This document shows, in pieces, positions 11,946 to 23,129 of a stretch of 64,000 nucleotides of DNA. The stretch is from Paramecium octaurelia (taxonomy: Eukaryota; Ciliophora; Oligohymenophorea; Peniculida; Parameciidae). Location: NCBI GenBank assembly GCA_905182995.1, contig CAJJDP010000048.1:372001-436000 (forward strand), given 5' to 3'. The notes under the pieces are model-generated. The model was not told the origin of the DNA, did no database searches, and saw only the letters and a list, made by a program, of their open reading frames with translations. The position numbers and the translations under genes were made by a program. The number at the start of each line of letters is the position of its first letter. Position 1 is the stretch's first letter.

Positions 11946-13200
11946 TCAATCTAAAAATTATGGAAGTCTAATTTACTACTAAGGATCCAATGTAACTTTG
12001 TAGTTCTTAATATATGACTTAGAATAATTTCTCCTACCTGCTAAAGAGGCAGATATAAAATTCTTTATGCTCTTTGATTGGATTTAAATTCAACAATCTC
12101 TAATAGTCAAATTTATTATCATAAAACTTATTTCACCATCCTGAGCACTTCTGTTAAACCATTCAAGACTTACAAAATTTATTCTCTAATAAATTTCAAG
12201 CTTCCTTTTCAAATACTAAAAAACATAGGATCATAATTTAAAGCATTAACTAATGTTCCTTAGACTGCAGCAAACAGAGTGATAAGCATAAAATTCATTT
12301 CTAAATTTCAATTAATTCTTTGAATTATTTTTATTAAGCATCAACATAGATATTATCTATGCGAACTTCTGATAATGTTTCTTATTTTGATGGTAACAAA
12401 AAAAACTCTCCTTTCACAACACTGCCAATTAATGCTCACATAAAAATCTTTCATTTGCATATCTTCTAACTATGTTATTAAATCAATCATCTCTTTTAAA
12501 ATATGATTACCTTAGACAATAATATCATTTAATTTTGTAAAAAGAGAGTTTTCATTATTATCTCATTTGATGTTTTTGTTAAGAAATCTACCAAATCAGA
12601 TTTTCCTCCTTCTCTAATTTCTCAAGTAAAGATTTGATTTATTATAGGAGTTCTTTATTTTAATTTTTTTAAAATAAATGCCTCACCTAATAAATTTCTT
12701 TCTTGTTTTTCCTTTAATGGCTCACAAAATAATATAAAGGTTGATGATACTTCACTAAAATAATTTTTTGAATTATTTATTAAAATTCTGGCTTGTCTTC
12801 ATATGGTTATGGAATTTGTCAGATTGACTAAGGAAAATACATATTTATCCCTAATTCAATTATATAGCTTAATTTAACTAAAAATCTTAGAACAATGCTT
12901 CCAATAACCAAGAATCAACTTTCATATTATATTAGTAATGAGTTTATTCTAGGGCAATTTTTCAATCTTATATTTCACAAGAAAACTCTCAATTATTTCA
13001 GATAATGCAACTAATACTACATTTTACTAAATCATTTTGGATCAAATCTGAAGTTCAACTTGGCAATTCGAAATATTTTTTTGTTAAAAATCACGACCTA
13101 AAATATCATAACTATGAAGTTAAACGTAAGGCTCCATTTTTTGATACTTGATCCTACCAAAGATAATATTAATCAAATATACCATCCGACTAGGTATAAT
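11946..13200 (-). pseudogene. Probable decayed minus-strand gene
   Basis: Strongly protein-like segments occur in sequence along the minus strand but in different frames. Examples are LKEKQERNLLGEAFILKKLK (near 12660-12720), SDLVDFLTKTSNEII, LNDIIVQGNHILKEMIDLI, GEFFLLPSKQETLSEVRID (near 12380-12420) and SLEWFNRSAQDGEISFMII. In-frame TGA codons and one-base frame changes separate them, and no set of normal-sized GT..AG introns joins them all. The last segment stops at TGA 11948-11946. I infer a once-functional gene of about 350-400 aa; family unknown. Confidence 0.5.
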
Positions 13201-13271
13201 ATAATGAAGAAAGTTAGAGTAGAATAATAAAAATATAAAAGATGCTCCTCTTTCTGTTTAAATTATTATTC

Positions 13272-13310
13272 AATGTTAATCAAACTTAATATTTTTATTT
13301 GATTAACATT
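13272..13310. repeat. Perfect 13-bp inverted repeat (hairpin)
   Basis: AATGTTAATCAAA at 13272-13284 is exactly complementary to TTTGATTAACATT at 13298-13310, with a 13-nt AT-only spacer apart from one C. It sits in the spacer between the arms of the big inverted duplication. Confidence 0.6.
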
Positions 13311-13776
13311 TCTGAATTTAGGGATAGAATGCATTTCAAGAATTGGACTTAAGAAAATAAATGACCTAGATCATGTAAAATTGAAAGGTAGTAATGCAAA
13401 AATAAGAGTTTGAACAATAATGAACTATGTATGATATCACAATCATATTGTAAACTTATTCATGAATTTATAGATTGCACTCATATAGAAAATGAGGAAT
13501 TAATGTAATGCACTCTAACAAAAATCATGAAAAGAAAAGGCTGTATTCTTAACTGTTCAAAGAAATAAATATCTCTAAATTATAAAATATTGATGAAAGA
13601 GAATAAAATTAAATACAGAGATATAGACGAAACATTGTAAATTAAAATTTTTATCCTTACGAATCTTAACTTTATATGGCTTCCTCATTCTTTAGTCTCT
13701 TCTTCCTGAAGAAGAAACCAATAATTAATTTAAAGTTAGTACTGCTAATAAATCTATTATTATAGGTTAATTGAAA
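13300..13776 (+). pseudogene. Gene remnant next to the right arm
   Basis: Two overlapping protein-like plus-strand frames are present. One includes YCKLIHEFIDCTHIENEEL and KYRDIDETLQIKIFILTNL, ending in TGA near 13708. The other includes EINISKLQNIDEREQNQ and ends near 13776. Neither has a convincing start, so this looks like an eroded or split gene end. Confidence 0.3.
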
Positions 13777-13830
13777 AAATTAATCTAACCAACGATTATA
13801 TCCAAATTTGCATCTAATTTATAAAAAAGT

Positions 13831-13911
13831 CCTCATTTGCAGGATTTGAACTTAAGCAGGGAAACCCTATGGGTTTTTAGTCAATTACCATAACTACTTG
13901 GCCAAGCTGAC
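13831..13911 (-). pseudogene. Decayed tRNA-Ser copy
   Basis: The same 81-nt length and alignment as the intact tRNA at 5885-5965, but roughly a quarter of positions differ. GTCAGCT at the 5' end now faces AAATGAG, so the acceptor stem is broken. The anticodon stem ATTGA/CCCAT does not pair, and the loop reads CTAAAAA instead of CTAGAAA. The D-region and T-loop are partly kept. Unlikely to make a working tRNA. Confidence 0.85.
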
Positions 13912-14159
13912 TTCTATGCTGTATTTATCTTCAAATTATAAGCCAATAAAATTTTTAACATTAGTATCTTTTTATAGAATATTAATAAGTTAGAGAATAA
14001 TATGACTAAATAATGCCTCAAACATTCATTTAGTTTTGAAGATGATTTCTAATGAAAGTTATAGGGTGAATTAATATATTTAATAAATATGACTTTATAT
14101 AAATAATTACGCATTTAAACAAATAAATTTAATATTATTAGAACTAAGTGATATAAACA

Positions 14160-17100
14160 ATGAAATGTCGAGTTTTCTTTGTGAATTTTACTATTATATT
14201 AATAACAATTTGTAGGTCTCAACTAATTTATAGTAATTTTTATGGAACGTTTACATCTGCAAATTTTGGTATGTTATTGTTATATTTAGATTGGAATATT
14301 TACTAAAGGGATACTCATGGTTATACTGTGATAAATTGTGGATTAAAAAACGTATTAATTATGTCTGAGTGCACAAACTACTCTTTTAATAGCTTAACAT
14401 CAAAAACTTTTGAGCTTCCATCACATGATTTAATCAACCTGTCATTTAGACTTTGGATGTAATTATAAAATTATTTAAATAGGGTATACTCTGTTAACTA
14501 TTCGTTCTATTTGTATGTTGACAACGAACTTTATCTTTTAATCTAAACTTCACTACACAGTTTTACAAACGATTGTTCATCATATGGATCATATAAAATA
14601 TCTGAAAATATAGTTCACTCAAGTTCTTCAGTTTAAATTACAATGGTCTCTGATTGGTAATCATGGGGATTTTCTGAATTTAATTTAAATGCCATAAATA
14701 TTACTCAAAAGATTTGGGAATTAGCCTATTAATCGCTTAATCAAATAGTTTTCTTCTCCATATCTTAAGATGATGGGTGGATGACTAATGGCATAGTTTC
14801 CTAGTAGAGAGAACAATGTACAGGTATTAATAATAAATATAAATAGATTTCAATTATTTAAGATCAACAGGGAATTATTTTATTAAAGATTTCGTTTTGT
14901 AGGTTCATAATAAGATTAGTTTGAATTTAAAAGTCTTAATATTCAATAAAGCTTCACCAACTATATCTATCAAAATTGATAATTAATAAGTAGCAACTAA
15001 ATCTTCAAATTCTTATGTACAATCTTCAGCTACAATATGCAGCAAGTTCATCGTTATATAGCTATAAATATCAGACTTTGTGCATAATAATCAAAATCTG
15101 AGAATAGAGATTACAACTTCAGCAGATGGCACTATTTCATGGTTTGGAATAAGAGATTTTTCATTATTTACTGATATAATTGAAGATTATTAATGTAAAG
15201 ACCTTAATATTTTGCCATTTGATGGATGCTTCTCTAATCAATACGATTGTAATTTTGGTTGTAGTAATTGTGTAAAAGGAATCTGCATCAATTGTTTAGA
15301 TGGATGGTATTTACACACAAAAAATACTTGTATTCCCATCTGTGGTGATAATATGTTAATGTTAAATGAAGTTTGTGATGATGGTAATTCTATTCCATAT
15401 GATGGTTGTCATAATTGTTAATTTTCTTGCCCATTAAATTGCATTCTTTGCGTTTTTGGAACATGTTAAGAATGCCAATAATCCTATTTTTATATAGAAA
15501 ATAGGTGTATATCTGAATATCAGATTAGTGAAAACTTTTTTGAAAAAATTGAAACAGGCTTATTTGAAAATTGGATTTATGATCTCGAAAAAAATGACTT
15601 TTAATCTGAAAACCTTGTTGAACAATTAGAAGCTGGTTTTTTCAACAATTGGTCTAATTATCTTGAAAAAAATGACTATTAATGTTATTAAAACCTTGTT
15701 GAAAAATTACAAACTGGTTTTTTGAATAATTGGGCTAATTATCTTGAAAAAAATGGCTATTAATGTTAAAACCTTAGAAAACAATTAGAAGATGATTTTT
15801 TCAACAATTGGATTAATTCTCTTTATCAGCTTGACTCATAATCCGAAGACCTTATTGAACAATTAGAAACTGGTTGTTTCAATAATTGGTCTATTTATCT
15901 TGAAACAAATGACTATTAATGTTATTAGAGCCTTGTTGAAAAATTACAAACTGGATTTTTCGATTATTGGACTAATTATCTTGAAAAACATGGCTTTTAC
16001 TGTGAAAACCTTATAAAATCATTAGAAGCTGTTTTTCTCAACAATTTGACTAATTATCTTAATCAAATTAACTTTTAATCTGAAAACTTTGTTGAACAAT
16101 TAGGAACTGGTTTTTTCAATAATTGGTCTATTTATCTAGAAACAAATAACTTTTAATGTTATTAGAGCCTTGTTGAAAAATTGTAAACTGGTTTTTTGAA
16201 TAATTGGACTAATTATGTTGAAAAAAATGGCTTTTAATGTGAAAACCTTATAAAACAATTAGCGGCTGATTTTTTCAACAATATGTCTAATTATCTTGAT
16301 CAAATTGACTCATAATCCGAAGACCTTGTTGAACAATTAGAAACTGGTTTTTTCAACAATTGGTCTAATTATCTTGAAAAAAATGACTATTAATGTTATT
16401 AAAACCTTGTTGAAAAATTACAAACTGGTTTTTTGAATAATTGGGCTAATTATCTTGAAAAAAATGGCTATTAATGTTAAAACATTAGAAAATAATTAGA
16501 AGATGATTTTTTCAACAATTGGACTAATTCTCTTGATCGGTTTGAATCATAATCCGAAGACCTTATTGAACAATTAGAAACTGGTTTTTTCAACAACTGG
16601 ATTAATTATCTTGAAAAAAAGGGTTTTTAATGCCAACTTACTTATCAATAACAATTAATACTGTAATAATCTTAATAGTATAATTTAAATCAAAATAATT
16701 TATATGGATTAGACATAATTTCAAGTTTCTCTATTTGTTATTTTTCTGATAATTTAATTATTTAAGAGTAATAATAAGATAGTAAAACTGAATGTAAAAA
16801 AGGTTATAAATTATCACCCAGCAAAAGACAATGTGTTGAAATTTGTAATTGTTAAGATTTAGTTAGCTTATAAAATAATGATTGTTATAATTGTGTATAA
16901 AACTGTTAATTAGAATGTTTAATATGTCTTTAAGATAAATGCTATGCTTGTTTTGATGGATGGTAGTTGGTTGATCATAAATGTTAGCAAATTTGTGGAG
17001 ATAAATAAGTCGCATTATATACTTATGAATAGTGTGATGATGGAAATCAATCTATTGATGATGGATGTCATGAATGTTAATTTTAATGCGGATTATTTTG

Positions 17101-19174
17101 TTAATTTTGCGATAAGGAATTAAATTGCCTCAAATGTGAATAAAATTTCAATTTGGTAAACAATATATGTCAACCAATATGCGGTGATAAAATAGTAATA
17201 ACCGGATTAGAGGAATGTGATGATGGAAATGAAATTAAATATGATGGCTGTTATGAATGTTAATTTTAATGTAGTTTTGGCTGTAAAGTTTGTGAATCTG
17301 GCAAATGTTAAGATATATGTAAAGTTGAAGAAGAATTTATAAATGGTTAATGTATTCTGATAGTTCCATTTGAAAGTGAAGAAATTGAATCAATTCAATC
17401 TGAATGCAAGAATAATTGCTTAGTTTGCGATGGGGCTAACTGCCTCCTATGTAAACGAGATTATATTTTGGAAAATAATAAGTGTTTCTCATGTGGAAAT
17501 GGGATTATAACCAAAGATGAAGAATGTGATGACGGAAACAGGATTAACTCTGATGGGTGTTCAAAATAATGTAAAATTGAAAAGGATTGGAATTGCATTG
17601 ACTCCTTATCATTTTTAAGCTAATGTTTCCCTGTTGCTAAAATTTCGATAGTATTGTTAAATTCAACTTTTAACTCACAATATGTTAAATTATCATATTC
17701 TAATTAAGTTAAACTGAATTAATAAGATATAAACTTTTTAGATTTTAATGTTAATTCAATTAATGTTGATCCCACTTATTATAACATTAGTATTTTTCCT
17801 GTAATGGAAATAGTCTCAAATGAGACCCGATTTATCAATTATGAATTAAAAATTGAAATTTATTAGCAACTCTCACAAAATCCAATTTTGGATGTTAAGG
17901 TCGATCTTATTTTATTGGATGAAAACAATTTACCAGTACCACCATCATCAGCATAAATTGTATTAACCGCCCCTTTAGTTTTAAATCAAGCATAAGTAGA
18001 AGTTTCTCAGAATTTCTAAAAATTTGGGTACAATGTTATGCTTGCATTAGGAAGTTTTGCTATTTTTGCATTTCTTCTTGGGTCTCCCTAATAATTTTTT
18101 GAAATCTTAGATACATTATAATTTTACTCATATTTGAAGTTTATAAATGTAGAATATCCAGAAAATCTTAATATTTATTTTAAATCTTCTGAATTGATAT
18201 CTGTGGACCCGATTTTATAATTTTTGGGAATTAAAGATAATTTTGAAGATTAGTTAGGGGCTAATATAATTTAGTGTTTTGGCAAGTTTTATCAGTACTA
18301 AATTAATGCTGATTTAATAACTAATATTTATAGTTAATTTATGTAGGTCATTGTATTCTTTTCACTATTGATTACTTTTAAAATTTATCTGAAGTATTGC
18401 TTAAAATTTTTTTTTACCTCATATTTCATATATTTTTTTAGAAAATGGAAGTCAAAAGTAATTGAGTGGATTGCAATTAAACTATATTAAATTAATCAAC
18501 ATATAAAGAAATATTAAAGTTTTGACATCATAAATTTTCTAATAAATTGTTATTATGCTAATGCTTGGGATTTAAGTTTCAAAGTTTTATTGTATTTAAC
18601 CTTTAACAAATAATCAGGAATTAGAACTTTACTCTCATATGTAGTATGTCTGATATATTTTATAATAGGAATATGTATTGTAGTTAGAAATTTTAGGATA
18701 CACAAAAATATCATAGATTTATAAAAATTAAGAAATTAACAGCATTAATCAATTATTGTATTAAAAAAGTTTATCTTTGTGTTAATTTTAATTAGAGTGC
18801 AAGACTGTTCTATAACATAATGCATAATGCTCTCTTTTTCCACTTGTATGTATATAGGGTTTATATCGATTCTCAAGATTACAACTACTAACTTAGAAAT
18901 GATGAATATCTTTTGTGTGGAGATTTCGGTAATATTATTTACATTATTTAATTTGTCCTTTTGCAAAGATTTTTTAAATCATTTTATTCCTGATTAAATA
19001 ATAAGAATCGGGTTTTTATAAATAGGTTGCTTAATGTTAGGATTATTAGGTCCTTTATTTAATTGTGTTTATCAGTTTTATAATAAACTTAAATAAATTT
19101 ATATATTAATCAAGACAAAAAAATTTTAACTCAAAAGAGCGATTCGGAATATAATGTTTGAAGTAACACATTGA
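14160..19174 (+). CDS. Cysteine-rich multi-pass membrane surface protein (copy B, repeat-expanded)
   Basis: About 1,660 aa after removing the required 23-nt intron 14824-14846; a 21-nt optional one is at 14269-14289. It is co-linear with copy A: signal-peptide-like start MKCRVFFVNFTI, ectodomain, four or more CDDGN...DGC...C repeats, then a hydrophobic multi-pass C-terminal region ending RAIRNIMFEVTH-TGA. Unlike copy A it carries 13-14 tandem 26/27-residue units (15530-16636) inserted in the Cys-rich ectodomain. The reading frame is intact throughout. Probably a large surface protein; function unknown. Confidence 0.87.
15530..16636 (+). repeat. Coding tandem repeat, 237-bp higher-order unit
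   Basis: The array encodes 26-27-residue units of the type NLVEQLETGFFNNWSNYLEK, about fourteen in a row. Units come in triplets of 27+26+26 residues (79 aa, 237 bp). The triplet starting at 15611 and the one starting near 16322 are nearly identical and lie three periods apart. Conserved positions are L-E, G-F-F/L-N-N-W and Y-L-E-K. Copy A keeps only a short unit-like remnant (NYFENTGYQYQ) at the matching place. Confidence 0.92.
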
Positions 19175-19429
19175 AATTAGAATACTAATACATTATTTAT
19201 ATTTAATAGATTACGATTATTTTTGAAATATGATATTTTTGAGTTTATCCATGTACTTATAGGTATTTAAATACCTATATAAAGTTTTATTTTATAGATA
19301 TATAATTATAAATATATATATTCAGTTTTAATAATATTTATATTATCATAATAATATTTAATAGTTAATTCGAAATCTTTCTTTTAATTTTAAAATACAA
19401 AGAGAAGAATTGGAAATATAATTGAATAT

Positions 19430-20376
19430 TGTTGGAATATTTGTTTTAGAAAATCCACTTAAAGATGATACTCCTTAAGTAATATAACTTTAAGAAACAG
19501 TGGATGGATATCAAAGTGATATCAAGAGATAGTCCGTTAACTACTATATATTGTGCTAGAATATCTTGAATCATAGATTTAAACTCTGAGGTTGTGACCT
19601 TAGATTATAATTTATCAAAAAGGCTGTCATTATTAAGTTTTTAGAAGTTTAAAATTTTTTTAAGATTTATCTTTATTGTTATAGCTGAATTTTAAACGGT
19701 TTACGTTGGATTCATCTCTAATATTCCCTTGTTGATTTTCCTTTGCATTTCCTCCCCTTCCACTGAATTAGCAGAATTTCTACCTTTAGATGATCAATTC
19801 TCCTATTAAAATCAAATTCAAATCTATACAAACATTTTCTTTGCAGTTTTAGGGTATCATACTAATTTAAACAATATAGCCTATTAATTATGGCATCCTC
19901 ACTACATCAGATAGATTTTTTGAATATCCTAAACCTATTGAAAAGTTTTAAAGACAAGGGGACTTGAATTCAATCATGTTTTTAAGGTTTATGTATTACT
20001 TCATGTCTTTTTGAGTTCCTATACGCATCAAAACCTTTTAAAGTCAAATACTCTACAATTATCTTACTAACATTACGAACCACTCTTGGGTTTGTTGTTG
20101 CTATTGTACCTTTTATATTGCCTCAAAGCGCTACTTGGTGTGATTTAATCAATATAAAGAGGATATGTAAAATTTATAATAATTATTAATTTAGTTTCTA
20201 AGGGTTCAATCGGGTTGTTTTAACTGTTGTCATTGTAACATCTTATTTTGGATTCTTTTTCTAAACTCTTCTTTAAAGATGTATACCATCAATGTATAAA
20301 ATAACACAGAATCAAGAACAATATTTCACAACAAATATAACAACTTTGATTATTTTAAATTACTAAATTAAATGAA
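19430..20376 (+). CDS. Probable multi-pass membrane protein, exon structure uncertain
   Basis: Consecutive plus-strand segments read like a membrane protein: ETVDGYQSDIKRQSVNYYIL, then FIFIVIAEFQTVYVGFISN and LLIFLCISSPSTELAEFLP, then RTTLGFVVAIVPFILPQ and RVVLTVVIVTSYFGFFFQ, ending in TGA near 20374. Frame changes between segments need several small introns that I could not all place. A 26-nt one near 19847-19872 (GTATCATACT...AATATAG) is plausible. The start codon is not identified. Transporter-like in feel, but no family motif is certain. Confidence 0.45.
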
Positions 20377-20482
20377 AATGTTAACTTCTCATTCTAGAAA
20401 TAATTTTATCATTCTCAGCTTACGGGCTTGGGCACTTAAAATTTATAATTAATTATAAATCCGTTTTATTAATTTTATTAAA

Positions 20483-21973
20483 ATGCTTATTTTGTTGTTA
20501 TTAGTAGGAACTCTTAGCCAAAGCACTTAGTATTTATGACTAAAAATTATTAGAGCTTTTTAGTTACATAACAGTTGATGATGCCTTATCTGATCTGTTA
20601 AAAACATAACCAAAAGGATATAAACCATGGCACCCATCATTGAATGTGAGATTACGTGTCTAAGAAGAAGAAAGAACTTAAGAATTTTATTCATTTGTAT
20701 AATAGCAAATCAAGATCAAATAAAGAGGAATCAACACATAGCATCCCATGCAACTTGTGTAGGTTTAAGGTCCCGAATTCTTTGAGAACTTGGTTTGCAA
20801 ATGCAGTTTTTCACCTGCAGAAGCAGCATAAGAAGAGGAAGAGGGAGGAGAAGGAGGAGGTGAAGAAGCAGAAGGTGGAGCATGTGAAGCTGAAGGCAGT
20901 GGAGAAGGTGGAGAAGGGGAAGGAGAGGAAGTTGAATTTATTGTCAAAAAGACAAAAGCTCATGGGAAAGACTTCAGTTTTCTATAGGTAGGAACTTAAA
21001 GTAATTTAAATTAATATATACCTCAAACCTAACAAGTTGATCAATTATCACAGTACGATTAAAGACTACAAGCTCAAGAACTATTAATCAAGCAATTTAT
21101 GGAAAAATAAAATTAGTTGACTCAACAAATATCCATGTTGCAGCAGAGTTAGGGAGTATTTGTACCATCTCTTTTTCCATAAGTTGTAGATCCCAATTTT
21201 CTAACTCCTCAATAATAGGCACAACTTGTTTATATGATGTAGCTGCAATAGCAATAACAATAAATTCAATAACAACTACTTTAATAGTAAATGTTGAACC
21301 CATTATCATTCTAATCAAGTCCAACTATAGTAAAGAATGATAATGCCTAAACATAATAGTTTCAGGTTCCATTCTAATAGCCACTTGCTTATACTCAGCC
21401 AATCACTTAACCTATAATAAACCCTTAGATATTACTTTAATAATAAATCCTCTAATAATAGTAATTGACTTAGCAATAAATTCCTTAATAATTAAATCAA
21501 TAGCAACTTCTTTAGCAATAGTAGTAATTATTGAATTAGCAGTAAATACCATAAGTTTAGCCCTAACAAATTGGATAATCCCAAATTCATTAATAGATTC
21601 CTTAATTTTAATAATAATAAATCCCTTCAACACTTACGTAGACCTAATAATAATTTTAAGGTATTCCACAATAGCAAGTGTAGCAATAGATTCCTTAATA
21701 GGTTCAATTTTAAAACATACAATAATAAGCATATCAATAGATTCCTTAATAATAAGTTTAACAATAGTAATAATAAATACCATAACTTTAATAATAAGGG
21801 CAATAATAATAAAATGGATTCTTGTAACAACCATAGTAATAATAATAACCTGTTCCTTAATTCGATTAATTGGTATTTAATATTATTTAATTTAGTTGGC
21901 TCAATAAATGACCTAGCCATTAATGCAGCCTTAATTTTTACAAAAACAACCACAAATCATAGGAGGAAGATGA
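20483..21973 (+). CDS. Secreted polyglutamine-rich protein
   Basis: A signal peptide (MLILLLLVGTLSQS) is followed by a 34-nt intron (20530-20563) and later a 23-nt intron (21873-21895), giving 477 aa. Order: a conserved-looking head (YYITVDDALSDLLKTQPKGY, PWHPSLNVRLRV); a Gly/Glu tract at 20823-20930 with unusually high GC; then about 300 residues very rich in Gln, Pro, Leu and Ile. The Gln tract uses TAA and TAG far more than CAA/CAG, so under the standard code it looks non-coding. It ends QIIGGR-TGA. Function unknown; perhaps a matrix or cargo protein of a secretory compartment. Confidence 0.75.
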
Positions 21974-22099
21974 TATATAAGGATAAATTTAATAGTACAT
22001 AAATATAAGATATATATAATTTATTCTTAATACACTATTACAAGATCATTAGTTAATTTAAATTAACATATTTTAAGGGATAATGAAAATTAACAAAAA

Positions 22100-22500
22100 A
22101 AATCTTATTTTAATTTTACAAAAGCTCAGATTTCTTTTTCAAAATTAATCATCTCTTTATTTCCTTGAACAATGATTTTTTTTATTTAAAAAATTAAGAA
22201 GGCTCAACCCTACTATTTATCGTTGATAATTCTGGTCAGGTAACTTTGAGGGTTCAAAATCATTAGAATTTGAAAATGACATCAGTTCTTATTTTTAGAG
22301 TTTATTTATTTCGCATAAGCTACGAATGCCCTTAAGTGCACAAGGAATGCATTACAAATAGAAATCTTTATAGAAAGGCCTATAGACTATCTGATTCATC
22401 TTTTGACTTATAATGCTCAATTCTATTTAAATCTACTTTCCTTATTTATTGTATTGTTCTTATCTATCCTTATTATAATATCAAAAAGCACCTTTTTTGA
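22100..22500 (+). pseudogene. Possible remnant of a histidine kinase
   Basis: One frame reads SLEFENDISSYFQSLFISHK then LRMPLSAQGMHYK. This resembles the phospho-acceptor H-box of HisKA domains (SHELRTPL), preceded by the usual coiled connector. Upstream LLFIVDNSGQ could be the end of a PAS-like domain. TGA codons interrupt the frame soon after and no ATP-binding motifs follow. A full histidine kinase lies at 51157-53803. Confidence 0.35.
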
Positions 22501-22818
22501 TAAATAGAGTGAAAGCCTATTTGATTATTTATATTCATATATCACATTGTTAATTTAGTTCCAAGAGTAAATGTTATTTGAATAGCTTCCTCTTGAATAT
22601 TTTTAAACTAATATCTATTGCTATAAAGAAACGAACAATGATTTTAATCTATCCTATTAGTTTCTTTTTCTTAATTTAACAATTTAATAATATTAATAAA
22701 AATGTATTTATTACACAATTATAATTATTGAAGTTAAATTAAATCAATTCATCTTAATAAACCCATAATATTTTATTTTTAATAAAGTTATATAAGACAA
22801 TTTTTTTATATCCAAATT
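22501..22818. other. AT-rich upstream region of U1 snRNA
   Basis: No gene supported. It may contain the snRNA promoter; I cannot single out a proximal element with confidence. Confidence 0.35.
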
Positions 22819-22972
22819 TCACTTACCTGGCGAGCACTGCTGATGATCATGTAGATCAGTAGTGTGGGGTTAAGCTGGCCATCGCACAACCGGCGTCAGT
22901 GAGGCCCCAAAACTTTCCGTTTGGAAAGGCTTTATCGCTCAATTTCTGCTAGTGAGGGGAAACCCTCGCACC
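22819..22972 (+). ncRNA. U1 spliceosomal snRNA
   Basis: The 5' end reads TC-ACTTACCTGG, the invariant U1 segment that pairs with 5' splice sites. Stem-loop I has GATCATGTAG, close to the U1-70K loop consensus. Stem-loop II presents CCATCGCACAACCGG, close to the U1A loop ATTGCAC. Stem-loop III is CTTTCC-GTTT-GGAAAG. A Sm-like site AATTTCTG follows, and the final hairpin GTGAGGG-GAAA-CCCTCGC closes the RNA. The GC content stands out sharply from the AT-rich flanks. Length is about 154 nt; the ends are estimated from the hairpins. Confidence 0.94.
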
Positions 22973-23129
22973 TTATTTCATAAAATTAAACAAACGAAAT
23001 AACATATTATTATATAGATATTATTTACTTTGAGTTCTTTTTTGTTTTTATCAAAATAATTTATACTAATGAATATAATATAATTACTGTGATATAAGAA
23101 GGTTATAAGGAGTAGTCTATGTGAAAACA

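Larger units (their letters stand above)
13800..19245. repeat. Right arm of the large inverted duplication
   Basis: Reverse complement of 1590-5990: decayed tRNA, then the same surface-protein gene on the plus strand with the same start context and intron. It is about 1.05 kb longer, entirely from a tandem-repeat array at 15530-16636. Divergence is spread along the arm, so the duplication is not recent or not being homogenised. Confidence 0.9.

Noticed and set aside
15530-16636. CRISPR-like or satellite array
   Set aside because: Units are contiguous without spacers, keep one coding frame for over 1 kb and lie inside a larger open gene.
20656-20991. Lys-rich plus-strand frame and Ser/Pro-rich minus-strand frame over the GC-rich block
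   Set aside because: They are alternative readings of the Gly/Glu tract of the secreted polyglutamine gene, whose frame is continuous on both sides.
21097-21953. Several hydrophobic minus-strand frames
   Set aside because: They are reverse readings of TAA/TAG/CAA glutamine codons, which give Leu/Ile-rich shadows.
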